Assembly (NCBI RefSeq): GCF_019857225.1
Contig: NZ_JAFJSY010000016.1
Coordinates: 124,001 to 188,000, forward strand
Origin: Streptomyces plumbidurans
Lineage (GTDB): Bacteria; Actinomycetota; Actinomycetes; Streptomycetales; Streptomycetaceae
Length of the DNA: 64,000 bases
Direction of reading: 5' to 3'
Positions 1 to 9,946 of this stretch are shown here, one piece after another; the stretch's first letter is position 1; every line of letters starts with the position of its first letter. Position numbers and translations under genes: made by a program. The notes beneath the pieces are model-generated. The model ran no database searches, was not told the origin of the DNA, and saw only the letters and a list, made by a program, of their open reading frames with translations.

Positions 1-460
1 CCAGGCCAAGTCCTGGGACCCGACCCGGCTGGTCAACTCCATGTCCGGGATCAACCTCGGGGCCGACGGCGGCACCGGCGACATCCTGGACGAACACGGC
101 TACCCAAGTCCCGCCCTGCCACCGCAGCCGGACGGCAAACGGGCCCTGGTCAGCGGTGAGTACGGCGGTCTCGGGCTCGCGGTGCCGGGACACGCCTGGT
201 CGGTCCAGCAGTCCTACGTCGACGTCGACCCGGCCACCTACACCGACGACTACCTCGCCAAACTCGACGAGGTCCACGCGCTCGCCTGCAAGGGCAGCAA
301 CGGCGCGGTCTACACCCAGATCACGGATGTCGAAGGTGAGCTCAACGGCCTGATGACGTACGACCGCAAGGTCGTCAAGCCTGACGTCAAACGGCTCAAG
401 GCGGCTCAGCAGGCGCTGATCTCCGACGCCTCACGGGCCACACCGGCCGGGTGCGCCTGA
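1..460 (+). CDS. Glycoside hydrolase family 2-type enzyme, C-terminal part (truncated by window edge)
   Basis: The reading frame is open from the first full codon (base 2) to the stop at 458-460, so only the last ~152 residues are present. The visible part resembles the end of the catalytic barrel of GH2 beta-galactosidase/beta-glucuronidase-type enzymes: DEHGYPSP, then SGEYGGLG, whose Glu lies where the family has its nucleophile, then AVYTQITDVEGELNG and the closing TYDRKVVKPD. Substrate specificity cannot be judged from this fragment. A strong hairpin follows the gene at 541-578. Identification to family level is fairly safe; the exact enzyme is not. Confidence 0.72.
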   Translation, partial: QAKSWDPTRLVNSMSGINLGADGGTGDILDEHGYPSPALPPQPDGKRALVSGEYGGLGLAVPGHAWSVQQSYVDVDPATYTDDYLAKLDEVHALACKGSNGAVYTQITDVEGELNGLMTYDRKVVKPDVKRLKAAQQALISDASRATPAGCA

Positions 461-540
461 CACCCGCCCGGGCTCGGCGAACGCCCCCCCGCGCCACGCC
501 GAGTGTCCATCGCTGATCCGTGAGGGATCGGGCAAAAGGG

Positions 541-578
541 TGCGGTTCGCCCGCCGTTGGAGCGGCGGGCGAACCGCA
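541..578. terminator. Bidirectional hairpin terminator
   Basis: A perfect 16-bp inverted repeat (541-556 with 563-578) with a 6-base loop. It lies between the plus-strand glycoside hydrolase gene and the converging minus-strand VOC gene fragment, where it could terminate both. There is no long U tract, as is common in high-GC actinobacteria. Confidence 0.8.
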
Positions 579-590
579 CTGTTGTCGCGG

Positions 591-719
591 TCACGCCGCG
601 AATACCTGTGAATCGTCGGCGAACGCCTTGAACTCCAGGGCGTTTCCGGCCGGGTCGTGGAAGAACATCGTCCACTGCTCGCCCTTTTCGCCCTCGAAGC
701 GGACGTAGGGCTCGTTGTG
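591..719 (-). pseudogene. VOC/glyoxalase-family gene, C-terminal fragment (severed by the 11-kb element)
   Basis: Read on the minus strand from base 719 to the TGA at 593-591, this encodes [33 protein letters not shown] and ADDSQVFAA. This is the typical end of a vicinal-oxygen-chelate (glyoxalase/bleomycin-resistance) protein, including the conserved [12 protein letters not shown]. There is no start codon of its own; upstream of 719 the sequence becomes mobile-element DNA. The matching N-terminal part is on the same strand at 11742-12065. Joining both at the shared CAC (His) codon gives one continuous protein of about 145-150 residues, the expected length. Both fragments are presumably non-functional. 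Confidence 0.88.
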
Positions 720-746
720 GCCAGGGTTTGCGGTTGACCGTTGACC
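720..746. repeat. Left end of element: recombinase arm-site candidates
   Basis: Just inside the junction lie GCGGTTGACCG (730-740) and an overlapping tandem copy of GTTGACC (733-739 and 740-746). The first is related, in inverted orientation and at nearly the same distance from the edge (10 versus 12 bases), to a motif at the right end. These are plausible recombinase-binding sites. The TnpC-like gene ends only a few bases further in, at 753. Confidence 0.55.
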
Positions 747-752
747 ACTTCC

Positions 753-1172
753 TCAGCTGCTTGCCGACCGCCTGGACGGGAGTGGGGTCAGGCGAGCGAC
801 GCCCGTGGCAGCTTCGAGTGCCTCTCTCAGCTTCTGGTTTTCCAAGGTGATTCGCTGAATGTGGCAGGCGGCGAGGGTGAAGGTCTCGGTGAGCTCGCGG
901 TTGTGACGCTTGAGCTTGGCGTTTCGGGCGACGAGCCTGTCGTAGCGGGTCGGTTCGCTTGGTGCTCCTGGCGTCGGCGGTGCTGCTCGGAGGGCGGCGA
1001 TCTCCTGTGCGATGTCGGGGAAGTGGCGGCGGAAGGTGGTGTTGCTCATGCCGAACTTGCTGGCCAGGGCCAGGACGCTCGGCTGGGTGCCGTTGTCGCC
1101 CGCTCGCTGGCGGAGTTCGTCCAGTGCCGCCCGGACCTGGGATTCGTGGGGTGCGTCAACGCGGCGGGTCAT
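753..1172 (-). CDS. TnpC-like accessory protein of the recombinase operon (DUF6262-type)
   Basis: A 139-residue protein, last gene of the four-gene recombination operon. Its ATG overlaps the preceding stop by 4 bases (ATGA). Residues ~30-60 form a helix-turn-helix-like stretch (VLALASKFGMSNTTFRRHF). Residues ~75-125 are a charged, heptad-like helix (YDRLVARNAKLKRHNREL, then ITLENQKLREAL) that looks like a coiled coil. Size, architecture and position match the small TnpC protein of Tn554-type elements and the DUF6262 proteins often annotated next to actinobacterial integrases. TnpC of Tn554 affects orientation and efficiency of transposition; the same role here is inference. Confidence 0.7.
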   Translation of the reverse strand: MTRRVDAPHESQVRAALDELRQRAGDNGTQPSVLALASKFGMSNTTFRRHFPDIAQEIAALRAAPPTPGAPSEPTRYDRLVARNAKLKRHNRELTETFTLAACHIQRITLENQKLREALEAATGVARLTPLPSRRSASS

Positions 1173-3283
1173 GCGGTCTCCGGCGTGCTGGTGTTGCGAC
1201 TGAGGAACGCGGTGATCTCGGCCCGTCGTGACGCGAGGCGGTGCTGCATGAGGGGCGGCAGCGGCGGTCGTGCTGCCAGGCGTCGGTCGATGCGGTCGAG
1301 TTCGGACTGCCAGGCTTCGGTGTTGCTGCTGGTCAGAGCGACGTTCTGGCAGGCGAGGGGTTGGCAGTGGCCATGATCGGGCAGCCCTTCGAAGCGGCCT
1401 TTGCGGGCTCGTTCGCAGAGTGCCTTGCTGTGGTCGTGGACGCAGGTGATGTAGGTGCCGGGATAGACGGCGGGGTCTTCCCGTTCCATGATCCGTTTCA
1501 GGCGGCGTTCGTCAGTGACGACGATTCCCTGGAAGCGGGTTCGGTGGCCGAAGCCTTCGAGGCGGCGGGCCGCCTCGGCGGCTGCTGGGCCGGTCAGTTC
1601 GGTGTGTTCGTGGGCGTCGACCATGGCGAGGTAGTGCTCACCGCGGGCGAGAGCTTGTTCGCTCTCGACTTCCGCGCGGAATCCGGAGTCGCTGGTGCCG
1701 GCATAGCCCTCGAAGATCTGGATGCCGTGGTGACGGTATTGCAGGGCTCCGGCGATCGAGCCGCCTGGCCGGCGAGCGATGAACCAGGCCAGGGTCCGCC
1801 GGAAGTGCGACGTCATCAGCCGGAACATTCTGCCGTTGACGGCGGGGATGCCGTCGGCGCGTCCCTGCTTGTCGCAGTAGGCGTTCACCCAGTCGATGAA
1901 GAGGTTGAGATTTTCGTTGGTGGTGCTGTTGAGCATGGCGCTCGCGTCGCGGACACGGTGGCGGGTTCCGTATCCGTGCGGGAGCCGGGTGAACAGGATG
2001 TCGGTGCCGGGCGGCTGGAGCGCTTCCATGACCGCGATGGCCCGTGCGACGGGTTCGCCCACGATCCAGGTCGCCGGCACGCCCCTCGGGTCGTCCTCGC
2101 CTTTAAAGGCGATCCCGTCGACCTTCCAGCGGTAGGGGCGCCCGTCGGGGTCCCGCTCGGTCCGCAGGCAGCCGCGCCGGAGCTCCTTGACCTCTGAGTC
2201 TCGCATCCCACTCAAGTACGCGATCACGGCATAGGTAGCAGCCTGGAGATGCCGGGCGAGGACGGCCAGGCTGTTGGGCTGCTCTGGGTGGGTGACGATG
2301 TCGTCGATCCAGGGTCGGCCGTCGAGCGAGCCGAGGATCGGAATGTCGAAGGCGGCGCTCTCGCTGACCCCGACCTTGGCCTCTGCCTGGTCGATGAGCA
2401 CCTGGTAGACGGGGTCATCCAGGGACTTTCGGCTGCATCCGATCTGCTGGGCGAGGACCTTGCGGTTTGGCGTTCCCCGCCAGCCCGGCAGCGGCCGGCC
2501 GCTGCTGACGTACTCCTCCAGATGATCGGAGATCGCCTGGGGCAGGTTGCCGGTGGACCTGTGGAACTTCCGTTCCGGAAGCCGCTGGTAGACCCCGACG
2601 AACCGGGTCTTCCTCCACTGCTGGTCGGCGGCGACGATGTCGGGACCGAAGAGGTCGATGAACCGTAGGGCCCAGACGAACAGCGGGCCGAGAACGGCTT
2701 CAGGGATGCGGCTGGTGCGGTTCTCACTTCGCGTTTGTCCGCGGGTATCGGGTTCGCCCCACCCGTCGATGTGAACGGGGTCGAAGGAGAGACGATCGCT
2801 GAGGTTGTGCCTCCAGCGCCAGAACAGCCGGACCTTCGCACGGCACGTTTCACGCTGTGCCGCTGAACCCGGGAACAGCCCGACAAGGTGCCGTTGGTAG
2901 GCGAGAAGGTCGGCGCCGGTCAGTGTGCCCAGCTGCTGACACCGGGGTTCGCTCTGGTCGTCCAGCCAGGTCAGGAAGCGGAAGAGTTCGGTGGACGCGC
3001 AACGTACTCCCTCAACCTTGCAGCGCCTTTCTCCTTGCGGGAGGGGCCCGGACAGCATGGCGTAAGCCAGCTGCTTGGCGACCGGTCGGAACCGGGCCGG
3101 GAAGCGGTCGAAGTTCAGGATCAGGTTGCGGCCGCTGCTCTTGTGGATCGCGGGCTGCAGCCGCCAGACGGCGTCGCCGAACTGCGAGGTGTCCTCCAGG
3201 GCGACGCCGTCCCGCAGGGGCCGGTCGTGGAGGACGAAGACGTCGTCGCCGGGAAGCGCGACGCTGCGGGCGAGGGCGGTCAC
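1169..3283 (-). CDS. Tyrosine recombinase 3 of the trio (TnpB-like), 704 aa
   Basis: The open frame extends back to 3427, but a GTG at 3283 overlaps the upstream stop by 4 bases (GTGA), the same coupling as elsewhere in this operon, so 3283 is preferred. The C-terminal half has a complete tyrosine-recombinase active site: Arg in LSGMRDSEVKEL, His-x-x-Arg in TSHFRRTL, His in QYRHHGIQ and the nucleophile Tyr in FEGYAG. After the catalytic domain comes a Cys/His-rich tail (TCVHDHSKALCERA, then HGHCQPLACQN) that looks zinc-binding. At 704 residues it is about twice the size of a phage integrase, as in Tn554-type recombinases. Confidence 0.85.
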   Translation of the reverse strand: MTALARSVALPGDDVFVLHDRPLRDGVALEDTSQFGDAVWRLQPAIHKSSGRNLILNFDRFPARFRPVAKQLAYAMLSGPLPQGERRCKVEGVRCASTELFRFLTWLDDQSEPRCQQLGTLTGADLLAYQRHLVGLFPGSAAQRETCRAKVRLFWRWRHNLSDRLSFDPVHIDGWGEPDTRGQTRSENRTSRIPEAVLGPLFVWALRFIDLFGPDIVAADQQWRKTRFVGVYQRLPERKFHRSTGNLPQAISDHLEEYVSSGRPLPGWRGTPNRKVLAQQIGCSRKSLDDPVYQVLIDQAEAKVGVSESAAFDIPILGSLDGRPWIDDIVTHPEQPNSLAVLARHLQAATYAVIAYLSGMRDSEVKELRRGCLRTERDPDGRPYRWKVDGIAFKGEDDPRGVPATWIVGEPVARAIAVMEALQPPGTDILFTRLPHGYGTRHRVRDASAMLNSTTNENLNLFIDWVNAYCDKQGRADGIPAVNGRMFRLMTSHFRRTLAWFIARRPGGSIAGALQYRHHGIQIFEGYAGTSDSGFRAEVESEQALARGEHYLAMVDAHEHTELTGPAAAEAARRLEGFGHRTRFQGIVVTDERRLKRIMEREDPAVYPGTYITCVHDHSKALCERARKGRFEGLPDHGHCQPLACQNVALTSSNTEAWQSELDRIDRRLAARPPLPPLMQHRLASRRAEITAFLSRNTSTPETA

Positions 3284-5145
3284 ATCTGCTCCCAGGGTTC
3301 TTCGACCAGATCCAGCAGGACGTCGGTCGGCTTGGCCCGCTCTGCGTGCTGTCGTTCCGCGGGGCTGAACTTCGCGAGGATGTCGTGGCGGACCGCGGCC
3401 CAGGCCGGCCCGTAGCGCCGCCACCACTCGTCCTCGTTCATCGTCAGGCGACGCTCGGCCAGGGCGTCCATGAGCCCCAGCAGCCGGGGTAGGTGATCAC
3501 GGGTGACCAGGCAGTTCCCGCAGTGGAAACAGGCCAGGAAGGATGCCTCGCAGGTCTTCCCGGTCGCCGGGTGGACGTGGTTGCCGCAGGCGGTCCAGGC
3601 GGTGTCGAGTTCGCCGTCAACCGCGCGCCGGGCCGACTCGGCATCCAGGCCCGCCTCGCGCTGCACCACTTCGGCGTCGGCCGGGCCGGTGACCACCCGC
3701 AAGGGGCCGCCCGCGGAGGTCAGCACCTGCTCGTGAGCGCGCAGTGCGGCCTGCTCGGCGTCGACGAGCGCCTCGCCGAGAACCTGGTGGGCCCACTCGA
3801 CGATGACGGGGTCGCCACCCAGGTAGTTGCGGAAGAGGACTTGCATGGTGTTTGACTTCGCGGCCGACGGCAGATGTCCGCCCAGCCGTCGTGTGCGGCG
3901 GACTTCGGTGCTGGTCTTGATGCGGTTGAAGGTCACCTGCAGCGGCTTCGCCTCGTGGCCCTCGGAGGCATCGGCCAGCAGGGGCCGCCGCCGGTCCCCG
4001 GCCCATTTCGACAGCTTCACCTCGCCCCAGAGCTTGACCGCGAACGGCGGGTGGTGCTCGGCAACATCGTCGCCCCCGAGCTCGAGGATGTTGCGCCAGG
4101 CGCAGAAGAGCCGGTCCGAGCCGCAAAACGCCCGGCTGCGGGCTGTCAGCTTGTGGATCAGCAGGTAGAGACCGCCGGGGGTGTGCAGGGCTCGGTGCGG
4201 GGGACCAATCTCCCAGGTGACCGTCTCGAACCATCGCCGCGGGCCGCGACGCCGTTTGATGAGAGTGAGCTCGACAGCCCGGCCGTCAAGGATCTTGTGC
4301 TGTGCGGGCAGTTCCTTGATTGTTTCGCCGTTGCGTTCGGTGAGAGCACACAGCAGGACCATCAGCGGCGCGAGGTCTCGCAGGTGCAGAAACAAGTGCT
4401 GGGCCAGCTCGATCCGTCGCGTCAGGTGGTCGTGACGACCGTCGTCGCTCAGGCGCGGAACCCTTCCACTGGTAGCCATGTCGGCCAGCAGGGCGCCCTT
4501 TTCATCGCCGGCGCCGTCGTCGTGCCGGCGTACGAGTTCTTCGCCGCTCGCGATCCGGCCGCGGATTCGGGCAACGTCGGCTCGGGCCGCGGACAGCAGC
4601 CGCTTGAACTCGCCGTCGGAGTAGCCGGCCTGGCCGAAGCTGCGGGATCGTGGCTGACGCCGGACCAGAGAGTCCCGGGCTTCGGGCGCCAGGAGCGAGA
4701 CGATCGCGTCCATGTCGAGCAGGAGCTTGATGTCCTGCACGTCCTTGAACGCGGTTTCCTCGCCCGCCTGGGTCGTGCGGAACCGTACGAACCCTTCGAC
4801 ATGGGCGGCGGTGAGCCGGCCGGGATCGGCGGGCGGGGTGGGAAGTCCGGCCAGGAACCGCATCCAGCGACCCAGGCACCACCACGTGCCCGCCGCTGAA
4901 GTTCGGGTGCGCAGTCCGCCGCCGGGGCCTGTCCGCTGGGCAAAGGCTCCGGCCAGCGGCATCCACCAGCCTGGCAGCGGCAGCCGGGCCATGTCGAAGA
5001 CGTCGCGGCGGCCGTCATCACCGTGGAAGAAGACCACGGTCGCGCCCGCAGGATCTGCTCCCACGGGGCCCGGCGGGTCGTACTCGCCCGCCGGCGAGGC
5101 CGACGGACGGCCTGGTCCCGTGCTGCCGCGGCCCCGGCGCGTCAC
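3280..5145 (-). CDS. Tyrosine recombinase 2 of the trio, probably catalytically altered, 621 aa
   Basis: The ATG at 5145 overlaps the upstream stop by 4 bases. The protein has the recombinase fold signatures in weakened form. The first Arg is present (LTERNGETIKEL) and the second survives in STEVRRTR, but the His of the usual His-x-x-Arg box is replaced by Thr. The only Tyr candidate is in LFRNYLGGD. A Cys-rich C-terminal stretch (CGNHVHP, then CFHCGNCL) suggests a zinc-binding module like that of recombinase 3. It may act mainly as a DNA-binding or structural subunit. This motif alignment was done by eye. Confidence 0.78.
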   Translation of the reverse strand: MTRRGRGSTGPGRPSASPAGEYDPPGPVGADPAGATVVFFHGDDGRRDVFDMARLPLPGWWMPLAGAFAQRTGPGGGLRTRTSAAGTWWCLGRWMRFLAGLPTPPADPGRLTAAHVEGFVRFRTTQAGEETAFKDVQDIKLLLDMDAIVSLLAPEARDSLVRRQPRSRSFGQAGYSDGEFKRLLSAARADVARIRGRIASGEELVRRHDDGAGDEKGALLADMATSGRVPRLSDDGRHDHLTRRIELAQHLFLHLRDLAPLMVLLCALTERNGETIKELPAQHKILDGRAVELTLIKRRRGPRRWFETVTWEIGPPHRALHTPGGLYLLIHKLTARSRAFCGSDRLFCAWRNILELGGDDVAEHHPPFAVKLWGEVKLSKWAGDRRRPLLADASEGHEAKPLQVTFNRIKTSTEVRRTRRLGGHLPSAAKSNTMQVLFRNYLGGDPVIVEWAHQVLGEALVDAEQAALRAHEQVLTSAGGPLRVVTGPADAEVVQREAGLDAESARRAVDGELDTAWTACGNHVHPATGKTCEASFLACFHCGNCLVTRDHLPRLLGLMDALAERRLTMNEDEWWRRYGPAWAAVRHDILAKFSPAERQHAERAKPTDVLLDLVEEPWEQM

Positions 5146-6659
5146 CGAACCGCTTCCTGGTCAGCGTCGGCCGGGACGGCATCGTCGCCGAGCTGGGCCA
5201 GCGGGGTGTCTCTCGGGTCGTCCCACGTGTCCGGCACCAAGGCCATGCGGGTTTCCATCTCCAGCTCCTGGAGGGCGTGCAGATAGATCAAGGTCGTCAG
5301 GATCGACCGGTGTCCGAGCCTGCGGCGGACCCAGTCCAGCGGGTCGCCGAAGATGCGGGTGTAGTGCCCGCGCTGCTGGGGGTTAAGTTCGGCGAGCTGA
5401 GCGATGTGGGCCCGCTGGAGTTGTTCGAGGGTGACCACCGCGAACGTGTGCCGCAGGAGGTGGGCGTGTGCTTCGACCAGCACGTCGGCCTTGTGGCAGC
5501 GGTCGTTGGCCGTGGAGAACATCGCCTGCCAGCCGGAGACGGACATCGGCAGCCCGTTCTCGTTCAGCCAGAGCATCGCAGGTTCCAGGCCGTCCTCGGT
5601 TTCCCGCAGAAGCCGCCGCCGCTCGGCCGGCGACAGGTCTTGCAGCCGCATCCGGTGGACACCGCCGGCGCTGAGCCGGTGCACCACATGCGGGCGGGAC
5701 GGGTCGGCGATGACCAGGGGCCGGCGGATGCGCTGGTAGCGGCCCGCTGCCCGGGCCTGTTCGACCACCTCGGCCCGGTCCCACTCCACGTAGGCGATCA
5801 CCTCCTGGACGATGCTGTGCGGGAGGTAGACCCACCGGGCGGAGAAATTCTTCGCGATTACCCCGGGCAGCCAGAACCGCTGGTATCCGCCCAGGGCAGT
5901 GCTGGTGGGGATTTCGAAGACGGTGACGCTGGCCTGCTCAGTCAGCCGCAGCCCCGTGCGGACCATGAGGTCGCTGAACGTCGCGTTGCGGGCCGCCCAC
6001 CGGCCGCGGAACCGGTCCGCGGGCAGTCCGTCCGGGCCGTAGCCGCGAAGCCCCACATCCCGCCAGAGCCGGTAGGTCGCCGGCGGCATCCACTCGATGC
6101 GCTCCCCGTTCTCGTCATGCGCGTACGTCGCCGGAACCGTGGAGGGACCGGTGGGCCGGAGAACCGACCCCGTCGGCGCGGGCCGGGCGGCGCGATGCGG
6201 GATCGGGACCGCCGCGACGTGTCCCTGCCGCACCGCCCACGCGTAGAACTGGTTGACCAGCGCCACTTCGTGATTCCAGGTGCTGCCCTCGACGCAAGGT
6301 CCCGTCTCATCCCGGCGGCGCCACTGATGGAACGCCAGATGATCCGCTTTAGTAGCAGCCCTCCACGATTTCCCACCGCGCGCGGTATGCAGGAACGTGA
6401 AGAACCGGGCCATAGCTCTGGCCCGATTGGCGTTGCTGTTCCACGGAGCCGTCAGATTCGCCTGAAGGAAGTACGCGTTGAGCGCGACGTCGTACTCGAA
6501 CCGCGGCGACAGCAGGAACGGCAGGCCGTCTGGCAGCCCTTCCTCATCCAGCCACGCCACCAGGTCACCGTGCACCACGTCCAGGAAGGAAGGCGTCGTC
6601 GTGGGCACGGGTAAGTCGCGGCTCACGAAGTGCACCGTCCACCTGGGTCTGCTCAACAC
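5142..6659 (-). CDS. Tyrosine recombinase 1 of the trio (TnpA-like), 505 aa
   Basis: First gene of the recombination operon. The active site is complete: Arg in RTGLRLTEQ (~residue 237), His-x-x-Arg in HLLRHTF (~405), His in RRLGHRSILTT (~455) and Tyr in IYLHAL (~467). The N-terminal ~150 residues (NANRARAMARFFTFLHTARG, then WNHEVALVNQFYAWAVRQG) look like a SAM-like core-binding domain. The start is uncertain: the longest form uses GTG at 6659 with a poor ribosome site, and GTG codons at 6635 and 6626 are alternatives. It likely performs the main strand exchange with recombinase 3. Confidence 0.85.
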   Translation of the reverse strand: MLSRPRWTVHFVSRDLPVPTTTPSFLDVVHGDLVAWLDEEGLPDGLPFLLSPRFEYDVALNAYFLQANLTAPWNSNANRARAMARFFTFLHTARGGKSWRAATKADHLAFHQWRRRDETGPCVEGSTWNHEVALVNQFYAWAVRQGHVAAVPIPHRAARPAPTGSVLRPTGPSTVPATYAHDENGERIEWMPPATYRLWRDVGLRGYGPDGLPADRFRGRWAARNATFSDLMVRTGLRLTEQASVTVFEIPTSTALGGYQRFWLPGVIAKNFSARWVYLPHSIVQEVIAYVEWDRAEVVEQARAAGRYQRIRRPLVIADPSRPHVVHRLSAGGVHRMRLQDLSPAERRRLLRETEDGLEPAMLWLNENGLPMSVSGWQAMFSTANDRCHKADVLVEAHAHLLRHTFAVVTLEQLQRAHIAQLAELNPQQRGHYTRIFGDPLDWVRRRLGHRSILTTLIYLHALQELEMETRMALVPDTWDDPRDTPLAQLGDDAVPADADQEAVR

Positions 6660-6719
6660 CCGCGGACCCTAACCGGTCAGTGGCCGACTACTCGCTCCTG
6701 CCGCAGTACGGCCGGGCAC

Positions 6720-7622
6720 TCACCTCTGTCGACGCGCTGCGTCCCGCTGCGTGGGGCCGGCGGCAGGCGGCGCAGTCATGTCGAGGAGAAGCAGCGCATC
6801 GTGGTCGGGGCTACCGGGCTCGGCGGTATAGACGCCGATGCGCTGGCCAGGGGTGCCTTCCACGTGCAGGGACTGCGAAGTCAGCGTGAGCGTTCCGACC
6901 TGGGGGTGCCGGAACGTCTTGTGAGCAGGCTTGCGTCCGGTCACTTCGTAGCGTTCCCACAACCGGGCGAAGTCGGGGCTCTTGAGGAGGAGCTCGCCGA
7001 CCAGGTTGGTCAGGTCGGGGGCATCGGGTGCGGTGCCGGCGACGGCGCGCAGCCGGGCGACGCAGCCGGTGATCTGCCGGTCCCAGTCCGTGAAAAGGTC
7101 GCGGGCCGCGGGGTGGAGGAAGAGGTAGCGGGCCAGGTTGCGGTGCTTGGCCGGCCAGTCGTCCAGGCCCGCGTACAGGGCGAGGCCGCCGGGGTTCCAG
7201 GCCAGCATGTCCATGCTGCGGCTGATCACGTACGCGGGGTTCGGGCGCAGAGACTCCAGCAGCAGCTTCAGGTGGGGGCGCACGGTGCGGCTCGGGGCCG
7301 GCGGCGGCTCGGGCGCGTAGCGGGCGGCACGCGCGGCGAGCTCACGCAGGTGCTGGTGCTCCTGGTCGTCCATGTGCAGGGCGCGGGCGAGGGAGTCGAG
7401 GACGGCGGGGCTGGGGCGGGTCTCCTTGCCGCGTTCCAGGCGCACGTAGTAGTCGATGCTGATCCCGGCGAGGGTGGCCAGCTCCTCACGGCGGAGCCCC
7501 GGGGTACGGCGGATACCGGCACCTGCGGTGAGGCCGACGTGTTCGGGGCTGGTCTGGGTGCGGCGGGCGCGCAGGAAGCGGCCCAGCTCGGCGCCCTCGC
7601 TGTGCGCGCTCGTCGAAGTCAT
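6720..7622 (-). CDS. XRE-family regulator with MmyB-like ligand domain (element cargo)
   Basis: A 300-residue regulator. Residues ~12-75 are a helix-turn-helix typical of the actinobacterial XRE/MmyB family (TPGLRREELATLAGISIDYY, then RLERGKETRPSPAVLDSLAR). Residues ~105-285 match the MmyB-like PAS-type ligand-binding region (PNPAYVISRSMDMLAWNPGG, then DFARLWERYEV). It is divergent from the aldo-keto reductase gene at 7838, with 215 bp between. This layout usually means that the regulator represses or activates the neighbouring oxidoreductase genes in response to a small ligand. Confidence 0.85.
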   Translation of the reverse strand: MTSTSAHSEGAELGRFLRARRTQTSPEHVGLTAGAGIRRTPGLRREELATLAGISIDYYVRLERGKETRPSPAVLDSLARALHMDDQEHQHLRELAARAARYAPEPPPAPSRTVRPHLKLLLESLRPNPAYVISRSMDMLAWNPGGLALYAGLDDWPAKHRNLARYLFLHPAARDLFTDWDRQITGCVARLRAVAGTAPDAPDLTNLVGELLLKSPDFARLWERYEVTGRKPAHKTFRHPQVGTLTLTSQSLHVEGTPGQRIGVYTAEPGSPDHDALLLLDMTAPPAAGPTQRDAARRQR

Positions 7623-7837
7623 GACTCCAGTCTCACCCGCCGGGCACCCGCTACGCGGGCGGGAGGGGGGCCCTGTCGTTACCCCCGAAGAGCCCGCCCT
7701 GCCACACCCGAGCGTTCCGGGCGAAGGTGAATGAGGAAGACGTCGGCCCCTCGCGCCGCCCGGCCTTCAACCGGCACGACCTGCCGGGCCGGGCGACAGT
7801 GAGAGACCAGGTAACACCATGATCGGAAGAGGGCGAG

Positions 7838-8815
<978 letters not shown>

Positions 8816-8879
8816 CCCCAATCCCGGCACGCTGCGCTTCGCGTGGCGCCCCCGCCCCTCGTTTGGAGTAACACCTTTC

Positions 8880-9908
8880 ATGCGTGCAGCAGTGATGTAC
8901 GGAGCCGGCGACGTCCGCGTCGAGGACCGGTCCGACCCGAAGATCGTCCAGCCCACTGATGCCGTGGTGCGCGTCGTCGCGTCCTGTGTGTGCGGCAGCG
9001 ACCTGTGGCCGTACGCGTCGATGCCCGCCACCGGCACCGGCCGCCCCATGGGGCACGAGTTCATCGGCGTGGTGGAGGACACCGGTCAGGACGTGACCGG
9101 CCTGAAGGCCGGTGATCTGGTCGTCGCCCCGTTCACCTACAGCGACAACACCTGCGACTACTGCGCCAAGGGCCTGCATATCTCGTGCCGTAACGGCGGC
9201 CGGTACGGCTTCGACGGCGTGGACGGCGGGCAGGGCGAAGCCGTCCGCGTCCCGTACGCGGACGGCACCCTGGTGAAGCTGCCGGTGGCAGCCGACTCCG
9301 CGCTGCTGCCGTCGCTGCTAGCGCTCTCCGATGTGATGACCACCGGCCACCACGGTGCCGTCACCGCCGGCGTCGGCCGCGGTGATGCGGTGCTGGTGGT
9401 CGGGGACGGGGCGGTCGGCCTGTGCGCGGTGATCGCCGCCAAGCGGCTGGGTGCCGAGCGGATCGTGCTCGCCGGCCGCCACGAGGCCCGCACCGGTCTG
9501 GGCCGTGACTTCGGCGCCACGGACGTGGTTGCCGAGCGCGGCGAGGAGGGCATCGCCCGCATCCGCGAGCTGACCGGCGGCGTGGACAAGGTCATCGAGG
9601 CCGTCGGCACCCGCCCGGCCCTCGAGACCGCGCTCGGCGCGGTCCTGGACGGTGGCACCATCAGCCGCCTGGGCGTGCCCCAGTACGAGCAGGGACCGAT
9701 CGGTCCGGCCGAGTTCATGCGCAACATCACCCTGACCGGCGGCGCCAGCCCCGCCCGCGCCTACATCCCGGAACTGCTGCCCGACGTCCTGGACGGCGCC
9801 ATCACCCCCGGTCGCGTCTTCGACCAGGAATTCACCCTTGACCGGACACCGGACGCCTACCAGGCCATGGCCGACCGCCAGGTCCTCAAGGCCCTCGTCC
9901 GCCCCTGA
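8880..9908 (+). CDS. Zinc-dependent alcohol dehydrogenase, MDR family (element cargo)
   Basis: A 342-residue medium-chain dehydrogenase. The catalytic zinc ligands are in [10 protein letters not shown] and GHEFIG. The structural-zinc loop is partial ([12 protein letters not shown]). The Rossmann motif is [12 protein letters not shown] (~residues 173-184). It interconverts alcohols and aldehydes/ketones with NAD(P). It lies 64 bp after the aldo-keto reductase gene and 38 bp before the next reductase, so probably belongs to one transcript. Substrate unknown. Confidence 0.88.
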   Translation: MRAAVMYGAGDVRVEDRSDPKIVQPTDAVVRVVASCVCGSDLWPYASMPATGTGRPMGHEFIGVVEDTGQDVTGLKAGDLVVAPFTYSDNTCDYCAKGLHISCRNGGRYGFDGVDGGQGEAVRVPYADGTLVKLPVAADSALLPSLLALSDVMTTGHHGAVTAGVGRGDAVLVVGDGAVGLCAVIAAKRLGAERIVLAGRHEARTGLGRDFGATDVVAERGEEGIARIRELTGGVDKVIEAVGTRPALETALGAVLDGGTISRLGVPQYEQGPIGPAEFMRNITLTGGASPARAYIPELLPDVLDGAITPGRVFDQEFTLDRTPDAYQAMADRQVLKALVRP

Positions 9909-9946
9909 CCACCCGCCCGCGCCCTCCAGCGAAGGACATCCCGCTC

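Noticed and set aside
1241-2197. Long plus-strand open frames opposite the recombinase genes
   Set aside because: High GC leaves antisense frames open. The translations lack motifs and mirror the codon structure of the minus-strand genes.
3283-3427. N-terminal extension of recombinase 3 to 3427
   Set aside because: The extra 48 residues are Arg/Gly/Pro-rich shadow sequence of the upstream gene's 3' end, and the GTG at 3283 has the operon's usual 4-base overlap.
753-6659. The recombinase trio as an anti-phage defence operon
   Set aside because: No nuclease, toxin, helicase or reverse transcriptase is present, and the boundaries show an integrative element. Mobility explains the genes better.
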